A DNA stretch of 64,000 bases from Bacillota bacterium (GTDB lineage Bacteria; Bacillota; Sulfobacillia; Sulfobacillales; Sulfobacillaceae): positions 87,140 through 151,139 of the forward strand of contig JAKACM010000001.1 of the NCBI GenBank assembly GCA_021821465.1, given 5' to 3'. The notes beneath the pieces were generated by a model. That model searched no databases, was not told where the DNA came from, and saw nothing but the letters and a program-made list of their open reading frames with translations. Within the stretch, counting starts at the first letter, position 1; the number at the start of each line of letters is the position of its first letter. The translations under genes were made by a program, and so were the position numbers. Below, one piece after another: positions 19,136-28,155 of the stretch.

Positions 19136-20284
19136 TCAATTCCCATATACCCGAGGAATTCTGGCCGACAAGCCCGTCACAACTTCATATCCTATAGTAT
19201 CCAATAAGTCGGCCAATTGATCGGCCGATATCGATTGCTCCCCTTGGCTCCCAATCAGCACAACGGGATCTCCCACTTCCACCCCTTCTTCTAATCTGAC
19301 ACCTACGTTCAGTTGATCCATTGAAACCCGGCCGATTACGGGGTAAGCCCGGCCTCGGATTAAAACATGGGCTTTGTTGGAGAGTCCGCGTCGGTAACCG
19401 TCGGCGTATCCTATGGGAATGGTGGCAATCTTCATAGCCTCGGGAGTGATATAAGTGCCTCCATAGCCCACAGCGAACCCCTTCCCCACTTCTTTGACAA
19501 ACACGACTTCAGATGTCAGTTCCAAAGCCGGTTTCAACGCCAAAGACATCCCTTTGTACGCTTTGAGTCCATACATGGCAATGCCCAGACGCACAAGATT
19601 GAACTGAGTTCCCGGAAATCGAAGGGTTGCCGCCGAATTGGCCGCATGTATCCAATTCGGGGCCATTCCATTTTTCCGACACCTTTCGATCACGTCCAAA
19701 AATCGCGACGTTTGCTGCGCCGTTTCTTGATCGGTCCCCGCATCCGCCTTGGCAAAGTGAGTCATAAGCCCTTGAAATATCACCCCCGGTCGGCGAAGAC
19801 GCTCTATCCACTCGTCATCGAAATTATCTGGTCTCATACCAATCCGGCCCATGCCCGTGTCAATTTTAATATGCACTCTCACCGGCTTTCCGCCTTTTTG
19901 TCCCGCCGACAGGGCTTGGTCGAATGTTTCGGGATCAAAGACCACCAACTCCAAGTCATGGTCCACTGCTTCCGCTATTTGCCGAAAAGGAACTTGCCCC
20001 AGAACCAGAATCGGTACACGAATTCCCCGATTCCTTAAGGAGATGCCCTCTTCCACTAAAGCCACCCCTAAAGATTCGGCCCCGGCTGCCAGAGCGGTCC
20101 TGGCCACAGGTTCCGCCCCATGCCCATATCCGTCCGCCTTCACGACCGCCATCAAAGAAACGTGAGGATTTAGCTGAGATTTAACCCACTGCACATTGTC
20201 ATACACCCGATCTAAATAGACCCGCACCACCGTCGGCCTCATCCTTTGCCTGCCTTTGGATATTCCTTCATATGCTTTCTCCAT
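19136..20284 (-). CDS. alr: alanine racemase
   Basis: PLP enzyme making D-alanine for peptidoglycan. The PLP lysine is in MAVVKADGYGHGAEP, the catalytic tyrosine region lies around MYGLKAYKG, and VSMDQLNVGV and GYADGYRRGL are family signatures. Length 382 with the first ATG; an internal ATG at 20242 (MRPTVVRVYLDR) gives the usual length of 368 and may be the real start. The toxin-antitoxin pair lies directly downstream. Confidence 0.94.
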   Translation of the reverse strand: MEKAYEGISKGRQRMRPTVVRVYLDRVYDNVQWVKSQLNPHVSLMAVVKADGYGHGAEPVARTALAAGAESLGVALVEEGISLRNRGIRVPILVLGQVPFRQIAEAVDHDLELVVFDPETFDQALSAGQKGGKPVRVHIKIDTGMGRIGMRPDNFDDEWIERLRRPGVIFQGLMTHFAKADAGTDQETAQQTSRFLDVIERCRKNGMAPNWIHAANSAATLRFPGTQFNLVRLGIAMYGLKAYKGMSLALKPALELTSEVVFVKEVGKGFAVGYGGTYITPEAMKIATIPIGYADGYRRGLSNKAHVLIRGRAYPVIGRVSMDQLNVGVRLEEGVEVGDPVVLIGSQGEQSISADQLADLLDTIGYEVVTGLSARIPRVYGN

Positions 20285-20314
20285 TCCTTATATCATGATT
20301 AAAAAGGATCCTGT

Positions 20315-21826
20315 TTATCGGCTTATGGGCAAGAAAGGCGGACTCTCACCTTGTTCTATACTATTCCACGCTTTACTCATCGCGCCAATAATATCTGTGG
20401 CTACGACACTCAACCCTTGGTGGCGTTCGGCCCAAATGCCGGCCCATCCGTGCAAATACGTGGCCAGAGCAAGTTGTTCACCATAGCTGGCAGGATCCGA
20501 CTGCGCCAGCAAAGCGGCTACAATTCCTGAAAGCACATCTCCTGAACCGGCTGTGGCCAAGGCCGGAGTATTAGTCGTATTGACAAAAACCTCCCGAGCC
20601 CCCGTCAGGGAAAAAGGACCTTTAAGAATAACCGACACGTTAAAACGACTCGCTGCCTCTATCACCGCGCGGTATCGGAACCCATCCACTTCTTGGGATG
20701 TCTTCTCCAAGAGCCGCCCCATTTCGCCCGCATGAGGGGTGAGCACGCTGCCCACAGGAAGGGTTAGGGACGCATCTTCACCCAATAAGCGAAGAGCATC
20801 GGCGTCCACCACCAGTGGCCTTTGCAACGAAGACATCTCACGAAGAAGCCGAGAATGCAGATGAGGGCCAAGTCCCGGACCTACGATAATAACATTCGCG
20901 CGCTGAAGTCTTGCCATGTCCTCAGAACTGAAAGTCCACGCGTCTTGATGAGACCTTATCCCTCTCGCCAAAAGAGGTGTCGGGGCCTGAATTCTATTCA
21001 AAATGCCTTCCGGAACAAATAGTTCCACCAACCCGGCCCCGGCTTTTAAGGCGGCGGAGCCTGCCAACACCGGGGCTCCGGGCATAGAGTCCGATCCTCC
21101 TACTACCGCCACTGTTCCCTGTCGGTATTTATGCGTATAGAAGTCACGAAACGACATTTGTCGACGGGCCCATGATGGATTTAGCCAGTATCCCGAAGCA
21201 GACCCCATGTCAGGCAAGCCAATGTCCAGGACGACTAGTTGCCCTCCGTAGCGGGATCCCGGGTAAGTGAAATGACCCCATTTGGCAGCGCCAAAGGTTA
21301 AAGTTTTGGCCGCGTATACACTTTCCAAGTCATAGGCTCCGCTGTCCGCATCAATTCCGGACAAAATGTCCAACGCGTAGAGCGGAATTTTATTTTTGGA
21401 CACTTCTTGCCAGAGGCGGTGAAATTCTTGATGATCCACCGTGCCATGAAACCCGGTGCCAAAGACTCCATCAATAACCCAATGATACCGCCCGGTACTG
21501 ATGGTAGGATCAACCACTTTCGCCCCATAAGATACGGCCGCTTGCAGCAAGTTTTCTCCGCGAGGAAATGAGGGGCGGCCCAAGGGCATCACAATCGAAA
21601 CATCCAGATAGCGAGCTAGGTGGCGAGCAACAACGAGACCATCCCCCCCATTATGGCCCTTGCCCACCATGACAAGCCCTGGGCCGGATAATTCCGGAAT
21701 CAGACAGTATGCCGCACGAGATCCTGCCGTCTCCATAAGCCACGACAATTCAATGTTCCATTCTTGGGCACGTTTGTCATGCGCGCGCGATTCATCCACT
21801 GTCCAAACCGAACAATTTTCTGTCAC
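20315..21826 (-). CDS. nnr: bifunctional NAD(P)H-hydrate repair enzyme
   Basis: 503 residues combining two domains. The N-terminal epimerase (YjeF_N, to about residue 215) has VMVGKGHNGGDGLVVARHL; the C-terminal ADP/ATP-dependent dehydratase has AVVGGSDSMPGAPVLAGSA, VLTPHAGEMGRLL and the catalytic TAGSGDVLSGIVAALLA. It restores NADH and NADPH damaged by hydration, which is faster in heat. The start overlaps the acpS stop by 4 bases. Confidence 0.94.
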   Translation of the reverse strand: MTENCSVWTVDESRAHDKRAQEWNIELSWLMETAGSRAAYCLIPELSGPGLVMVGKGHNGGDGLVVARHLARYLDVSIVMPLGRPSFPRGENLLQAAVSYGAKVVDPTISTGRYHWVIDGVFGTGFHGTVDHQEFHRLWQEVSKNKIPLYALDILSGIDADSGAYDLESVYAAKTLTFGAAKWGHFTYPGSRYGGQLVVLDIGLPDMGSASGYWLNPSWARRQMSFRDFYTHKYRQGTVAVVGGSDSMPGAPVLAGSAALKAGAGLVELFVPEGILNRIQAPTPLLARGIRSHQDAWTFSSEDMARLQRANVIIVGPGLGPHLHSRLLREMSSLQRPLVVDADALRLLGEDASLTLPVGSVLTPHAGEMGRLLEKTSQEVDGFRYRAVIEAASRFNVSVILKGPFSLTGAREVFVNTTNTPALATAGSGDVLSGIVAALLAQSDPASYGEQLALATYLHGWAGIWAERHQGLSVVATDIIGAMSKAWNSIEQGESPPFLPISR

Positions 21827-22200
21827 TTCACAAGACTCCCTTGTTCCAATACGACCATGGCGATAGCATACCGGCGCTCGTGCGTGAAAGAGAGCCAGAT
21901 TTTCAAGCGATTGTCCCTAATCCATTGGCCCAGTGGCCCTTGGATATGGACTTGAGGTTCTTGGCGCACCTGGCGAATAATTTCTATGTCAGTCCACTGA
22001 CTGTGATGGATCCCGCCGCATGCCTTAATCAGGGCTTCTTTCCCCGCAAACCGGGCAGCCCAACTCCTGACACTCTCGGGACCAGTGCCTACACTTTCAG
22101 CTTCTTGAACCGAAAAGATCCGAGAAATGAAGCGCGGATTACGCACAGCCTTGGCAATTCGTTTGATGTCCGTAGCATCAATCCCAATTCCGTAAATCAT
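21823..22200 (-). CDS. acpS: holo-[acyl-carrier-protein] synthase
   Basis: 125 residues. It transfers the phosphopantetheine arm from CoA to ACP. Both family motifs are present: GIGIDATDIKRI with the magnesium-binding Asp, and WAARFAGKEALIKACG. It is translationally coupled to nnr, a common Gram-positive pairing ahead of alr. Confidence 0.93.
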   Translation of the reverse strand: MIYGIGIDATDIKRIAKAVRNPRFISRIFSVQEAESVGTGPESVRSWAARFAGKEALIKACGGIHHSQWTDIEIIRQVRQEPQVHIQGPLGQWIRDNRLKIWLSFTHERRYAIAMVVLEQGSLVK

Positions 22201-22515
22201 GAACCGCCATCACCCGCTCCGCTTTATAAACCTATGTACATTGTTTCCTATCAAACATGGTCCGGGCAGCAACAAAAAACATATTTTCCTTGATGGCAAG
22301 AACACACTTGCATCCAAAAGGTGAACTTGCTATTCCCTCGCAATCACCGAAGGAGCAGATCATTGTCAAGAACTCTACCATAACACGACATCGCTCTTGG
22401 TTCTCATACTCATAAACACAAGACAAGCACCGGGTCTTTCGTGCAGGCACTTTGGTCTATTATAGCCGAAAAATCCTCATGGCAAAATGACCGAAGGCGG
22501 GGATGCTTGGCATGT
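22201..22515. other. intergenic stretch
   Basis: 315 bp between acpS and ftcD. A 72-codon cysteine-rich open frame on the minus strand has no ribosome site or recognisable family, so I annotate nothing here. Confidence 0.4.
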
Positions 22516-23430
22516 TTACATAATCTTTGGACCTTGGCCTTTTTGATCTAACTGGGATAAAGACCACTCCAGAACATGAGTCATTTCAAAGTCGCATTGT
22601 TGCAGGTAATAACGCGCAATGTCCACTAATGCCTGGGCGGGCATGAATCCCACCAATTCGGTTCTGAAGATGTTGACGCCAAAACGTAGGGCCTCCTGTC
22701 TAACCATTTCAAGAGCCCTAGGAAGCGGCGTCTTGGGATAATCCACAAGATTCATGGAAACCTGCACTCTTGCCTGACTCACCGTATTCATGGGTAACGC
22801 TTTGACCCCGGCAAGGCCTCCCGTTGAAGCCCGCACGGATTGTGCGATCTTTTGGGCTACTTCCATATCGTTCGTATTCAACAGGACATTGAAGGCGATC
22901 AATGGATTTCTGGCGCCCACCGCAACGGCTCCGGCGCTGGGATGAGGGTATGGCAAGCCGTAATCCGGAGGATCGCTCGCCATTTTGTACGACAATCCCT
23001 CAAATTGTCCTCGGCGCACATCCGCCAGGTTTTTATGCTGAGATTTTGTGGCCGCCATTTCATATAAATAGACAGGCAGATGCAGCTCTTCCGCCAAACG
23101 GTGTCCCAGTCTTTTAGCCACGGATACGGCATCCGCCATCGTTGCCCCCCTCAGCGGAACAAAGGGGATAACATCCACGGCTCCCATGCGAGGATGAACG
23201 CCTTGATGTGTACGCAAATCGATATGTTTTACCGCCATTGCGGCCGCCTGAAACATGGCTTCCGCCAAATCTTCCGCCTCGCCCACGGCCGTCATGACCG
23301 AACGGTTATGATCGACATCCAAGGCCATTCCCAATATCCGGACACCCGAAATCCCGGATGAATCCACGATAGCTTGGACGATATCCTTTCGGCGTCCCTC
23401 CGAAAAGTTGGGAACACACTCCAGGATCAT
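22516..23430 (-). CDS. ftcD: glutamate formimidoyltransferase
   Basis: 304 residues, starting MILECVPNFSEGRRKDIV, with the loop DVDHNRSVMTAVG and RTHQGVHPRMGAVDVIPFVP, all typical of the formiminotransferase N- and C-subdomains. It moves a formimino group from formiminoglutamate to tetrahydrofolate. The cyclodeaminase half of the fused FTCD is absent, and no histidine-degradation gene is nearby. The start overlaps the stop of the molybdopterin gene by 4 bases. Confidence 0.92.
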   Translation of the reverse strand: MILECVPNFSEGRRKDIVQAIVDSSGISGVRILGMALDVDHNRSVMTAVGEAEDLAEAMFQAAAMAVKHIDLRTHQGVHPRMGAVDVIPFVPLRGATMADAVSVAKRLGHRLAEELHLPVYLYEMAATKSQHKNLADVRRGQFEGLSYKMASDPPDYGLPYPHPSAGAVAVGARNPLIAFNVLLNTNDMEVAQKIAQSVRASTGGLAGVKALPMNTVSQARVQVSMNLVDYPKTPLPRALEMVRQEALRFGVNIFRTELVGFMPAQALVDIARYYLQQCDFEMTHVLEWSLSQLDQKGQGPKIM

Positions 23431-25484
23431 AGCGGTTTCTCCTGTTTATAGGCTTCGACCCTCACCCGGCTGTCATAAAACGTGGCTCCGCCGCCGTAAT
23501 CCGACAATTCTTGGCCGGTCAGCTGATTGACATTAACCCCGTCTTGATCGCGGTTCCATCTGACGGCATAACTGAGGAGCAGTCCCGGGGACACCTTATC
23601 GCTGGCCCGTGCGACGAACCGGGCAGAACCCAGGGTATTAAAGAGCCGGACCCGATCGCCGTCTTGCAGATTCAAATGCTTCATGTCCCTTTTATGCATA
23701 TAAACCGTAGGATCCTCCTTGGGCTCAAGAAGACTTTCGACATTGCCAAAACTAGACTTGATGGTATTTTTCTTCGACGGTGTGAGAAGTTGAAACGGCA
23801 GGCCTTCCCCATCTTGAAACGGTAACGGATTGTCCCCCACTGTTTGCGTGTCATTATCAAGGGGCAACGGTCTCAAGCGCAGTCCATGGGGCGGATGACC
23901 GAAGTCAATAAAGGGGCGGGCTTGGGGCGAAATCTTCAACCTTTGCACCGGATTATGCTGCAAAGTGTCCCAGGTAATATGCCGAAGCCATGGATGAGGG
24001 GATTGCAAAGCTTGCCGGATTAGCGTCTCGTCAGAATCATGGACCCATGATTCTTGGCCAAATCCGGACGCTTGGGCAAGACGACGGAAAAACTCGGTGT
24101 TGGAAACCGCTTCCCCCGGCGGTTCAAGAACCTTAGGGTTTAATTGAATGTACTGATGCCAGTACGACAAGTGCAAATCGAGAACTTCCGGAAACATCGC
24201 TGCCGGAAGCACCCAATCTGCATAATGGGCCGTATCAGTCATCATTTGTTCGTGTACAACAATCAAGAGATCCTCCCGTGTTAAGCCTCTCAATACTGCC
24301 GATTGATCCGGAGCGGTGGCCGCCGGGTTCGCATTATAGACAATCAATGCTTTGACGGGTGGGATCCGAGCCGACGATAAAGCGTTACCCAACTGAACCA
24401 TATTGATTTCGCGAGGATTTCCTTGGAGCAAATCAGGACGTGTCAATAAATCCCAATTAATGGGAAATGCATCGGACTGGCTCAGTAAGTGTCCTCCTCC
24501 GGGATATCGGTATGATCCGCTCAAGATGGACAAGGCGGAAATCGCCCAAATAGCCTGCGCTCCATAACGGTTCCGCTGCACACCATATCCGGTGCGAATA
24601 AGCAAAGGGGGGTCTTGGAGCAACTCATGAGCAAGATTTTCGATAGTGAAGGGGCTGAGTCCCGTGATTTCGGCAGCCCGGGGCACGGTCCAAGGTTCTA
24701 CCGCCTGAGCATATTCCTCCAAACCGGAACCAAACTTATCCACAAATTCCACATCAAACAGTGACGCCTTTAGCCAATACCGCCCTATGGCCATGGCCAG
24801 CACCGCATCGGAACCCGGCCTTAGGGCAATATGCACTCCATAGCGAACCGCACTTTCGGTTTTCAGCGGATCAATCACGATAATTTTGGCTCCTTGAGCC
24901 GCCGCCTTATCCAGAAGAGGAATTTGATGTACGTTCGTAACGATAGGATTTGCACCCCACAGAACAATCCGACCCATATGCACAATCATCTGCGGATCAG
25001 GACCCATTCTCGAGCCATAGACCCACTTGAAGGCCGCGTCAGCCGCGGCACTGCAAATTGTTCTACGCAGCCGGGTGGCATTGATGCGGTGAAAAAACCG
25101 CCGATCCATCGACGATGAGCTTAAAATCCCCATATTTCCCGAGAAACTGTATGGCATAACGGCCTCGGCGCCGAATTCTTGAATAATTTGATCTAAACGC
25201 CATGCTATGTCCTCCATGGCCTCTGCCCAGCTACTGCGGACAAAAATCCCCGACCCCTTAGGGCCCGTCCGTCGCAGCGGATAAAGGATACGATCCCCAT
25301 GAGAGAGTCGTTCAAGGTAGCGATTCACCTTCAAACAAGCAAATCCATTCATGATGGGATGATTGCGGTCCCCTCGGATTCGCACGATATTTTTCGCTGA
25401 CAGGGTCAATTCCAAGCCGCAGGTGTCATAGCAGTCATGAGGACAGACCCCGTGCACGGAATAGTTCTCCAGATCCTGACCCAT
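23427..25484 (-). CDS. molybdopterin-dependent oxidoreductase (DMSO-reductase family)
   Basis: 685 residues. The N-terminal 4Fe-4S site is CPHDCYDTCGLEL followed by the fourth cysteine in FACLKVNRYL. Molybdopterin-binding stretches include MPYSFSGNMGIL, VLWGANPIVTNVH and the C-terminal dinucleotide-binding domain (LNLQDGDRVRLFNTLGSARF). No twin-arginine signal, so cytoplasmic. It is similar in outline to the YoaE/FdhA-like group whose substrates are unknown. It lies upstream of ftcD and just downstream of the sulfocyanin-like gene, all in one direction. Confidence 0.9.
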   Translation of the reverse strand: MGQDLENYSVHGVCPHDCYDTCGLELTLSAKNIVRIRGDRNHPIMNGFACLKVNRYLERLSHGDRILYPLRRTGPKGSGIFVRSSWAEAMEDIAWRLDQIIQEFGAEAVMPYSFSGNMGILSSSSMDRRFFHRINATRLRRTICSAAADAAFKWVYGSRMGPDPQMIVHMGRIVLWGANPIVTNVHQIPLLDKAAAQGAKIIVIDPLKTESAVRYGVHIALRPGSDAVLAMAIGRYWLKASLFDVEFVDKFGSGLEEYAQAVEPWTVPRAAEITGLSPFTIENLAHELLQDPPLLIRTGYGVQRNRYGAQAIWAISALSILSGSYRYPGGGHLLSQSDAFPINWDLLTRPDLLQGNPREINMVQLGNALSSARIPPVKALIVYNANPAATAPDQSAVLRGLTREDLLIVVHEQMMTDTAHYADWVLPAAMFPEVLDLHLSYWHQYIQLNPKVLEPPGEAVSNTEFFRRLAQASGFGQESWVHDSDETLIRQALQSPHPWLRHITWDTLQHNPVQRLKISPQARPFIDFGHPPHGLRLRPLPLDNDTQTVGDNPLPFQDGEGLPFQLLTPSKKNTIKSSFGNVESLLEPKEDPTVYMHKRDMKHLNLQDGDRVRLFNTLGSARFVARASDKVSPGLLLSYAVRWNRDQDGVNVNQLTGQELSDYGGGATFYDSRVRVEAYKQEKPL

Positions 25485-25515
25485 CTTGTTAATTCGCCCC
25501 TTGCTTTTCCCTGCC

Positions 25516-26046
25516 TTATAGATGCAAAGACGGCTTGCCGCCCCGGGTCACCACGAATTTTGCCCACATCCCGGATACTTCATGATCGGGCACCAAGCTT
25601 GCCATGCGGTAACTGCCCGGCCGCGAGGGCCGAAACGCAAAGACTTGTGTGCCTTGAGGCGGCAAACCTGTAGTCAAATCACGGGTTGCTGCTCCTGAAA
25701 AAGATGCCCGGCGGCTTCGGGCTCCTGCTACGACGGCCAAAGAATTTGACAAGCCCGAATCATTGACAAAATGAATCGTCACCTTGTAGTTTTCCGGCAC
25801 CGTCACTTGCATAGCCCCGTTCTGCGTTCCGTTCAAATTGAAGCCATGATCTTGGTAACCGGCAATGATGGTCAATTCCACCAAATGGGCAGCCGTGTTC
25901 ACCCTCATCCACCTTTTAACGTTGTGGGACGGAGAAGGAACGACCATGGATGACACTTTTTGAGTAGGGGGACCGGCAAATAACCCACATCCCGTTAACC
26001 CCAGCCCCAAGACTCCCAATATCAGCAAATAATGAGACTTCATCAC
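25516..26046 (-). CDS. sulfocyanin-like cupredoxin lipoprotein with lost copper ligands
   Basis: 176 residues. A lipoprotein signal with lipobox LTGC (Cys20) predicts an exported, membrane-anchored protein. The C-terminal half matches the sulfocyanin pattern: VTVPENYKVTIHFVND, then NSLAVVAG, and finally YRMASLVPDHEVSGMW where sulfocyanins have a Cys-x-x-x-x-His-x-x-x-x-Met copper loop. His155 and Met160 are kept, but the cysteine position is Ser150 and the first histidine position (usually PHS) is Asn101. It therefore probably does not form a normal blue-copper site. It precedes the molybdopterin gene. Confidence 0.75.
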   Translation of the reverse strand: MMKSHYLLILGVLGLGLTGCGLFAGPPTQKVSSMVVPSPSHNVKRWMRVNTAAHLVELTIIAGYQDHGFNLNGTQNGAMQVTVPENYKVTIHFVNDSGLSNSLAVVAGARSRRASFSGAATRDLTTGLPPQGTQVFAFRPSRPGSYRMASLVPDHEVSGMWAKFVVTRGGKPSLHL

Positions 26047-26150
26047 AATTCGGCGCTGGAGTTCGACTTTTTAAGAGAAAGGCGCCTTCTCTCCTTTCCT
26101 GTCCTTGGCAGCAAGGTTCACTTCATTACTCGTATCGTCTTGTCAAGCGT

Positions 26151-27584
26151 TTGACACTCCCCACGGTTAAAGCCGGGGGATTCTCACGAGGAACCGACTT
26201 ACGTCAGCTTTACTCGCATTGGATTTGCCAAAAGCCCCCTAGCCACTCGCTCGATATCGAGTCTGTGGTTACTTTTGCGCAGAATGTTTGCCGCTCCGTT
26301 CACATCGGCGTTCAATGTGTGCCCGTCGCTTGATCGGTATAGACCGCGCTGGATGCGTTGGCCACGAAAAGTGACTTCTTGATGAGTGCCGTTCCAGATA
26401 GGCATCGCATCGCCGTCGAGCACACTGGCTTTCGATGTGTATGACTCCTCTTGTTCGACGTACCGTAGTCCGTACCGTTCACACAGGTTTTCCAGTTGGG
26501 TTCGGAGTTGGCCGCGGGAGATCTGCACAAATTTTTGATTGTTTCGGGATCCCAGATTCACGTCACGTTTCCAATCAGGATTGTACCCCACAATGATGGT
26601 GCCAATCTTATGGGTGATGCAGTAATTCACGATGTATCGTGCCGCCTTCATCATGTCGTCATGAACGCGGTGATTGCGATTGATCGTAATCCGCGCCATT
26701 TGTTCGGAACGCGGTAGCTGTTGTTGATCCAGAATGGACTGTAGCTGAGCCATACGCATGTTGTACTGATGGTTCAGGGATTTTAAGTGTTTTCCGTCGA
26801 GGATGAACGACGACCCATCAAGACTGTTGACACACGTCGCTAAGTTATCCAATCCCAGATCAATTACCAGCGCTGCCTCTGACGACACCGTCGGTTGTGG
26901 TTCTTCTTTTGTTGCATAGACAAATTGCACCTGGAAGAATCGCGCTTTCTCCAACGGAATGATTCGGACTTCTTTGATTGTCTTGCCCTCCAACCGTGCA
27001 GGAAACGGAACACGAATTCTCTGCAGGTCGGGATGGAGTCTTTGGAATTCCCGAGACATTGGGACGAACAGAAACCCGTCCTTCATCACAATGGCATTAG
27101 TCGACAAGATGAGGGGGAAGTAGTCATTCTTCTCCAGGTAGTGCGGAATCCGTACATCATGGAAGCGATACTCACCTTTCTTTGCCTTCTTGAGGAGGTT
27201 AAAAAATGAGCGGAAAGATCGATCAACCACCTTAAGAATTTGCTGGCTCACACCCGCTTGAAGCAGTGCGTAATTCTCGTTGTCCTTCACGGCTTGGTAA
27301 TTCGATTCGTAACGCAGAAAACGGCCTTCCGCAAAAAAATATTGGCGAATCGAATACAAACCGGCATTGTAGAGATTCTTGGCATACCCACACATTTCAC
27401 GCAAGGCTGCGTATTCCCTTTTGTTGAGTCCTCGGATTTGGTTACTCTGTGTCAAGTACACCGTGACGTCACCGTCTTCCCATATAATAATTATTATAGA
27501 AACCGTCTATCGTGTTAGGCCAAAGATTCGCTTGACGGCGAGCGCTTTATATCCCCATGCCTAAAGGCAGGGGTTTTACGGCGC
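26151..27584 (-). mobile_element. IS200/IS605-type element carrying only tnpB
   Basis: About 1434 bp. The tnpB-proximal end starts TTGACACTCC at 26151 and holds an imperfect hairpin (CCCCACGG, GTTAAAG, CCGGGGG). The other end has the hairpin at 27554-27573 (CCCCATGCCTAAAGGCAGGGG) followed by TTTTACGGCGC. No tnpA is present, so movement would need a transposase in trans. A short copy with the same two ends lies at 58258-58584. Confidence 0.82.
26199..27461 (-). CDS. tnpB: TnpB RNA-guided nuclease of an IS605-type element
   Basis: 420 residues, starting at a GTG. The N-terminal part (IRGLNKREYAALREMCGYAKNLYN) and the RuvC core are clear: Asp201 in LVIDLGLDNLAT, Glu338/Glu339 in VEQEESYTSKAS and Asp386 in NADVNGAANIL. 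The usual CxxC zinc ribbon between the last two is absent and is replaced by VLDGDAMPIWNGTHQEVTF, as in a known TnpB subgroup. TnpB proteins cut DNA guided by an RNA from the element's end; that RNA would lie over the 3' end of this gene and 26151-26198. Confidence 0.88.
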   Translation of the reverse strand: MYLTQSNQIRGLNKREYAALREMCGYAKNLYNAGLYSIRQYFFAEGRFLRYESNYQAVKDNENYALLQAGVSQQILKVVDRSFRSFFNLLKKAKKGEYRFHDVRIPHYLEKNDYFPLILSTNAIVMKDGFLFVPMSREFQRLHPDLQRIRVPFPARLEGKTIKEVRIIPLEKARFFQVQFVYATKEEPQPTVSSEAALVIDLGLDNLATCVNSLDGSSFILDGKHLKSLNHQYNMRMAQLQSILDQQQLPRSEQMARITINRNHRVHDDMMKAARYIVNYCITHKIGTIIVGYNPDWKRDVNLGSRNNQKFVQISRGQLRTQLENLCERYGLRYVEQEESYTSKASVLDGDAMPIWNGTHQEVTFRGQRIQRGLYRSSDGHTLNADVNGAANILRKSNHRLDIERVARGLLANPMRVKLT

Positions 27585-27788
27585 ATTTGCTAACTATAAA
27601 AATCATGACTGCAAGACTTCCACACCCTTTGGCCCTTTGATTCTGCCATGATAAATACAGTAGCCGAAGAACCATCCATGTAGTTCATTGTACAACACTC
27701 AAACAAGCCTTTCTCCGTGAAGAGATTAATGCATTAGAGCAATTTTCACACAAGAATCTCTTGTTAGGAATTTTATTTGCAAAAGGTC

Positions 27789-27818
27789 TTTACACTTACC
27801 CGCAGCTATGTTTATAAT
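27789..27818 (+). promoter_or_regulatory. sigma-A promoter of the T-box operon
   Basis: TTTACA at 27789-27794 and TATAAT at 27813-27818 with an 18-base spacer, just upstream of the T-box leader. Confidence 0.7.
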
Positions 27819-27824
27819 TTCACA

Positions 27825-28045
27825 AAAGCCCAATGAACGGGAAGAGTCAGGTGATTCTCTAGAAAGTCGGTAGGATGGAACCCGATGAGTTGCCTGAACC
27901 CGATTCCACCCCGGAGGATGTCAACGATGAGTTGACCGCAGTGCTGCGTTAGAGCTAAAGAGAGGGCAGGTCGAAGAAATAATCTGTCAAATAGGGTGGC
28001 ACCGCGGTGACTACCGTCCCTAATAATTTAGGGGCGTTTTTTGTT
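27825..28045 (+). ncRNA. T-box leader (class I, transcriptional) of the aminotransferase-serA operon
   Basis: The T-box sequence AGGGTGGCACCGCGG lies at about 27993-28007. The terminator CGTCCCTAA / TTAGGGGCG followed by a T-run lies at 28015-28045, and can be replaced by an antiterminator pairing with the T-box. Upstream, stem I has a distal AG-bulge-like arm (AAAGTCGG ... CCCGAT). The specifier loop, aligned by eye with Bacillus glyQS, is GAACCCGA at 27896-27903, which places CCG (proline) in the specifier slot. A serine codon UCC lies at 27905-27907 but falls into the predicted lower stem. Confidence 0.92.
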
Positions 28046-28155
28046 TTGCGAATGACCATCCATCTTTATCGATTCGCAAAAAGACGTTGTTTATCATGTA
28101 ATCTAGGAACAAAAGCACGCAATCCACGAATAGTGTCAAGAGGAGGAATTTTTTT

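Noticed and set aside
22232..22450. Cysteine-rich 72-codon minus-strand frame
   Set aside because: No ribosome site, no recognised motif, and the cysteine spacing matches no zinc or Fe-S pattern I know.
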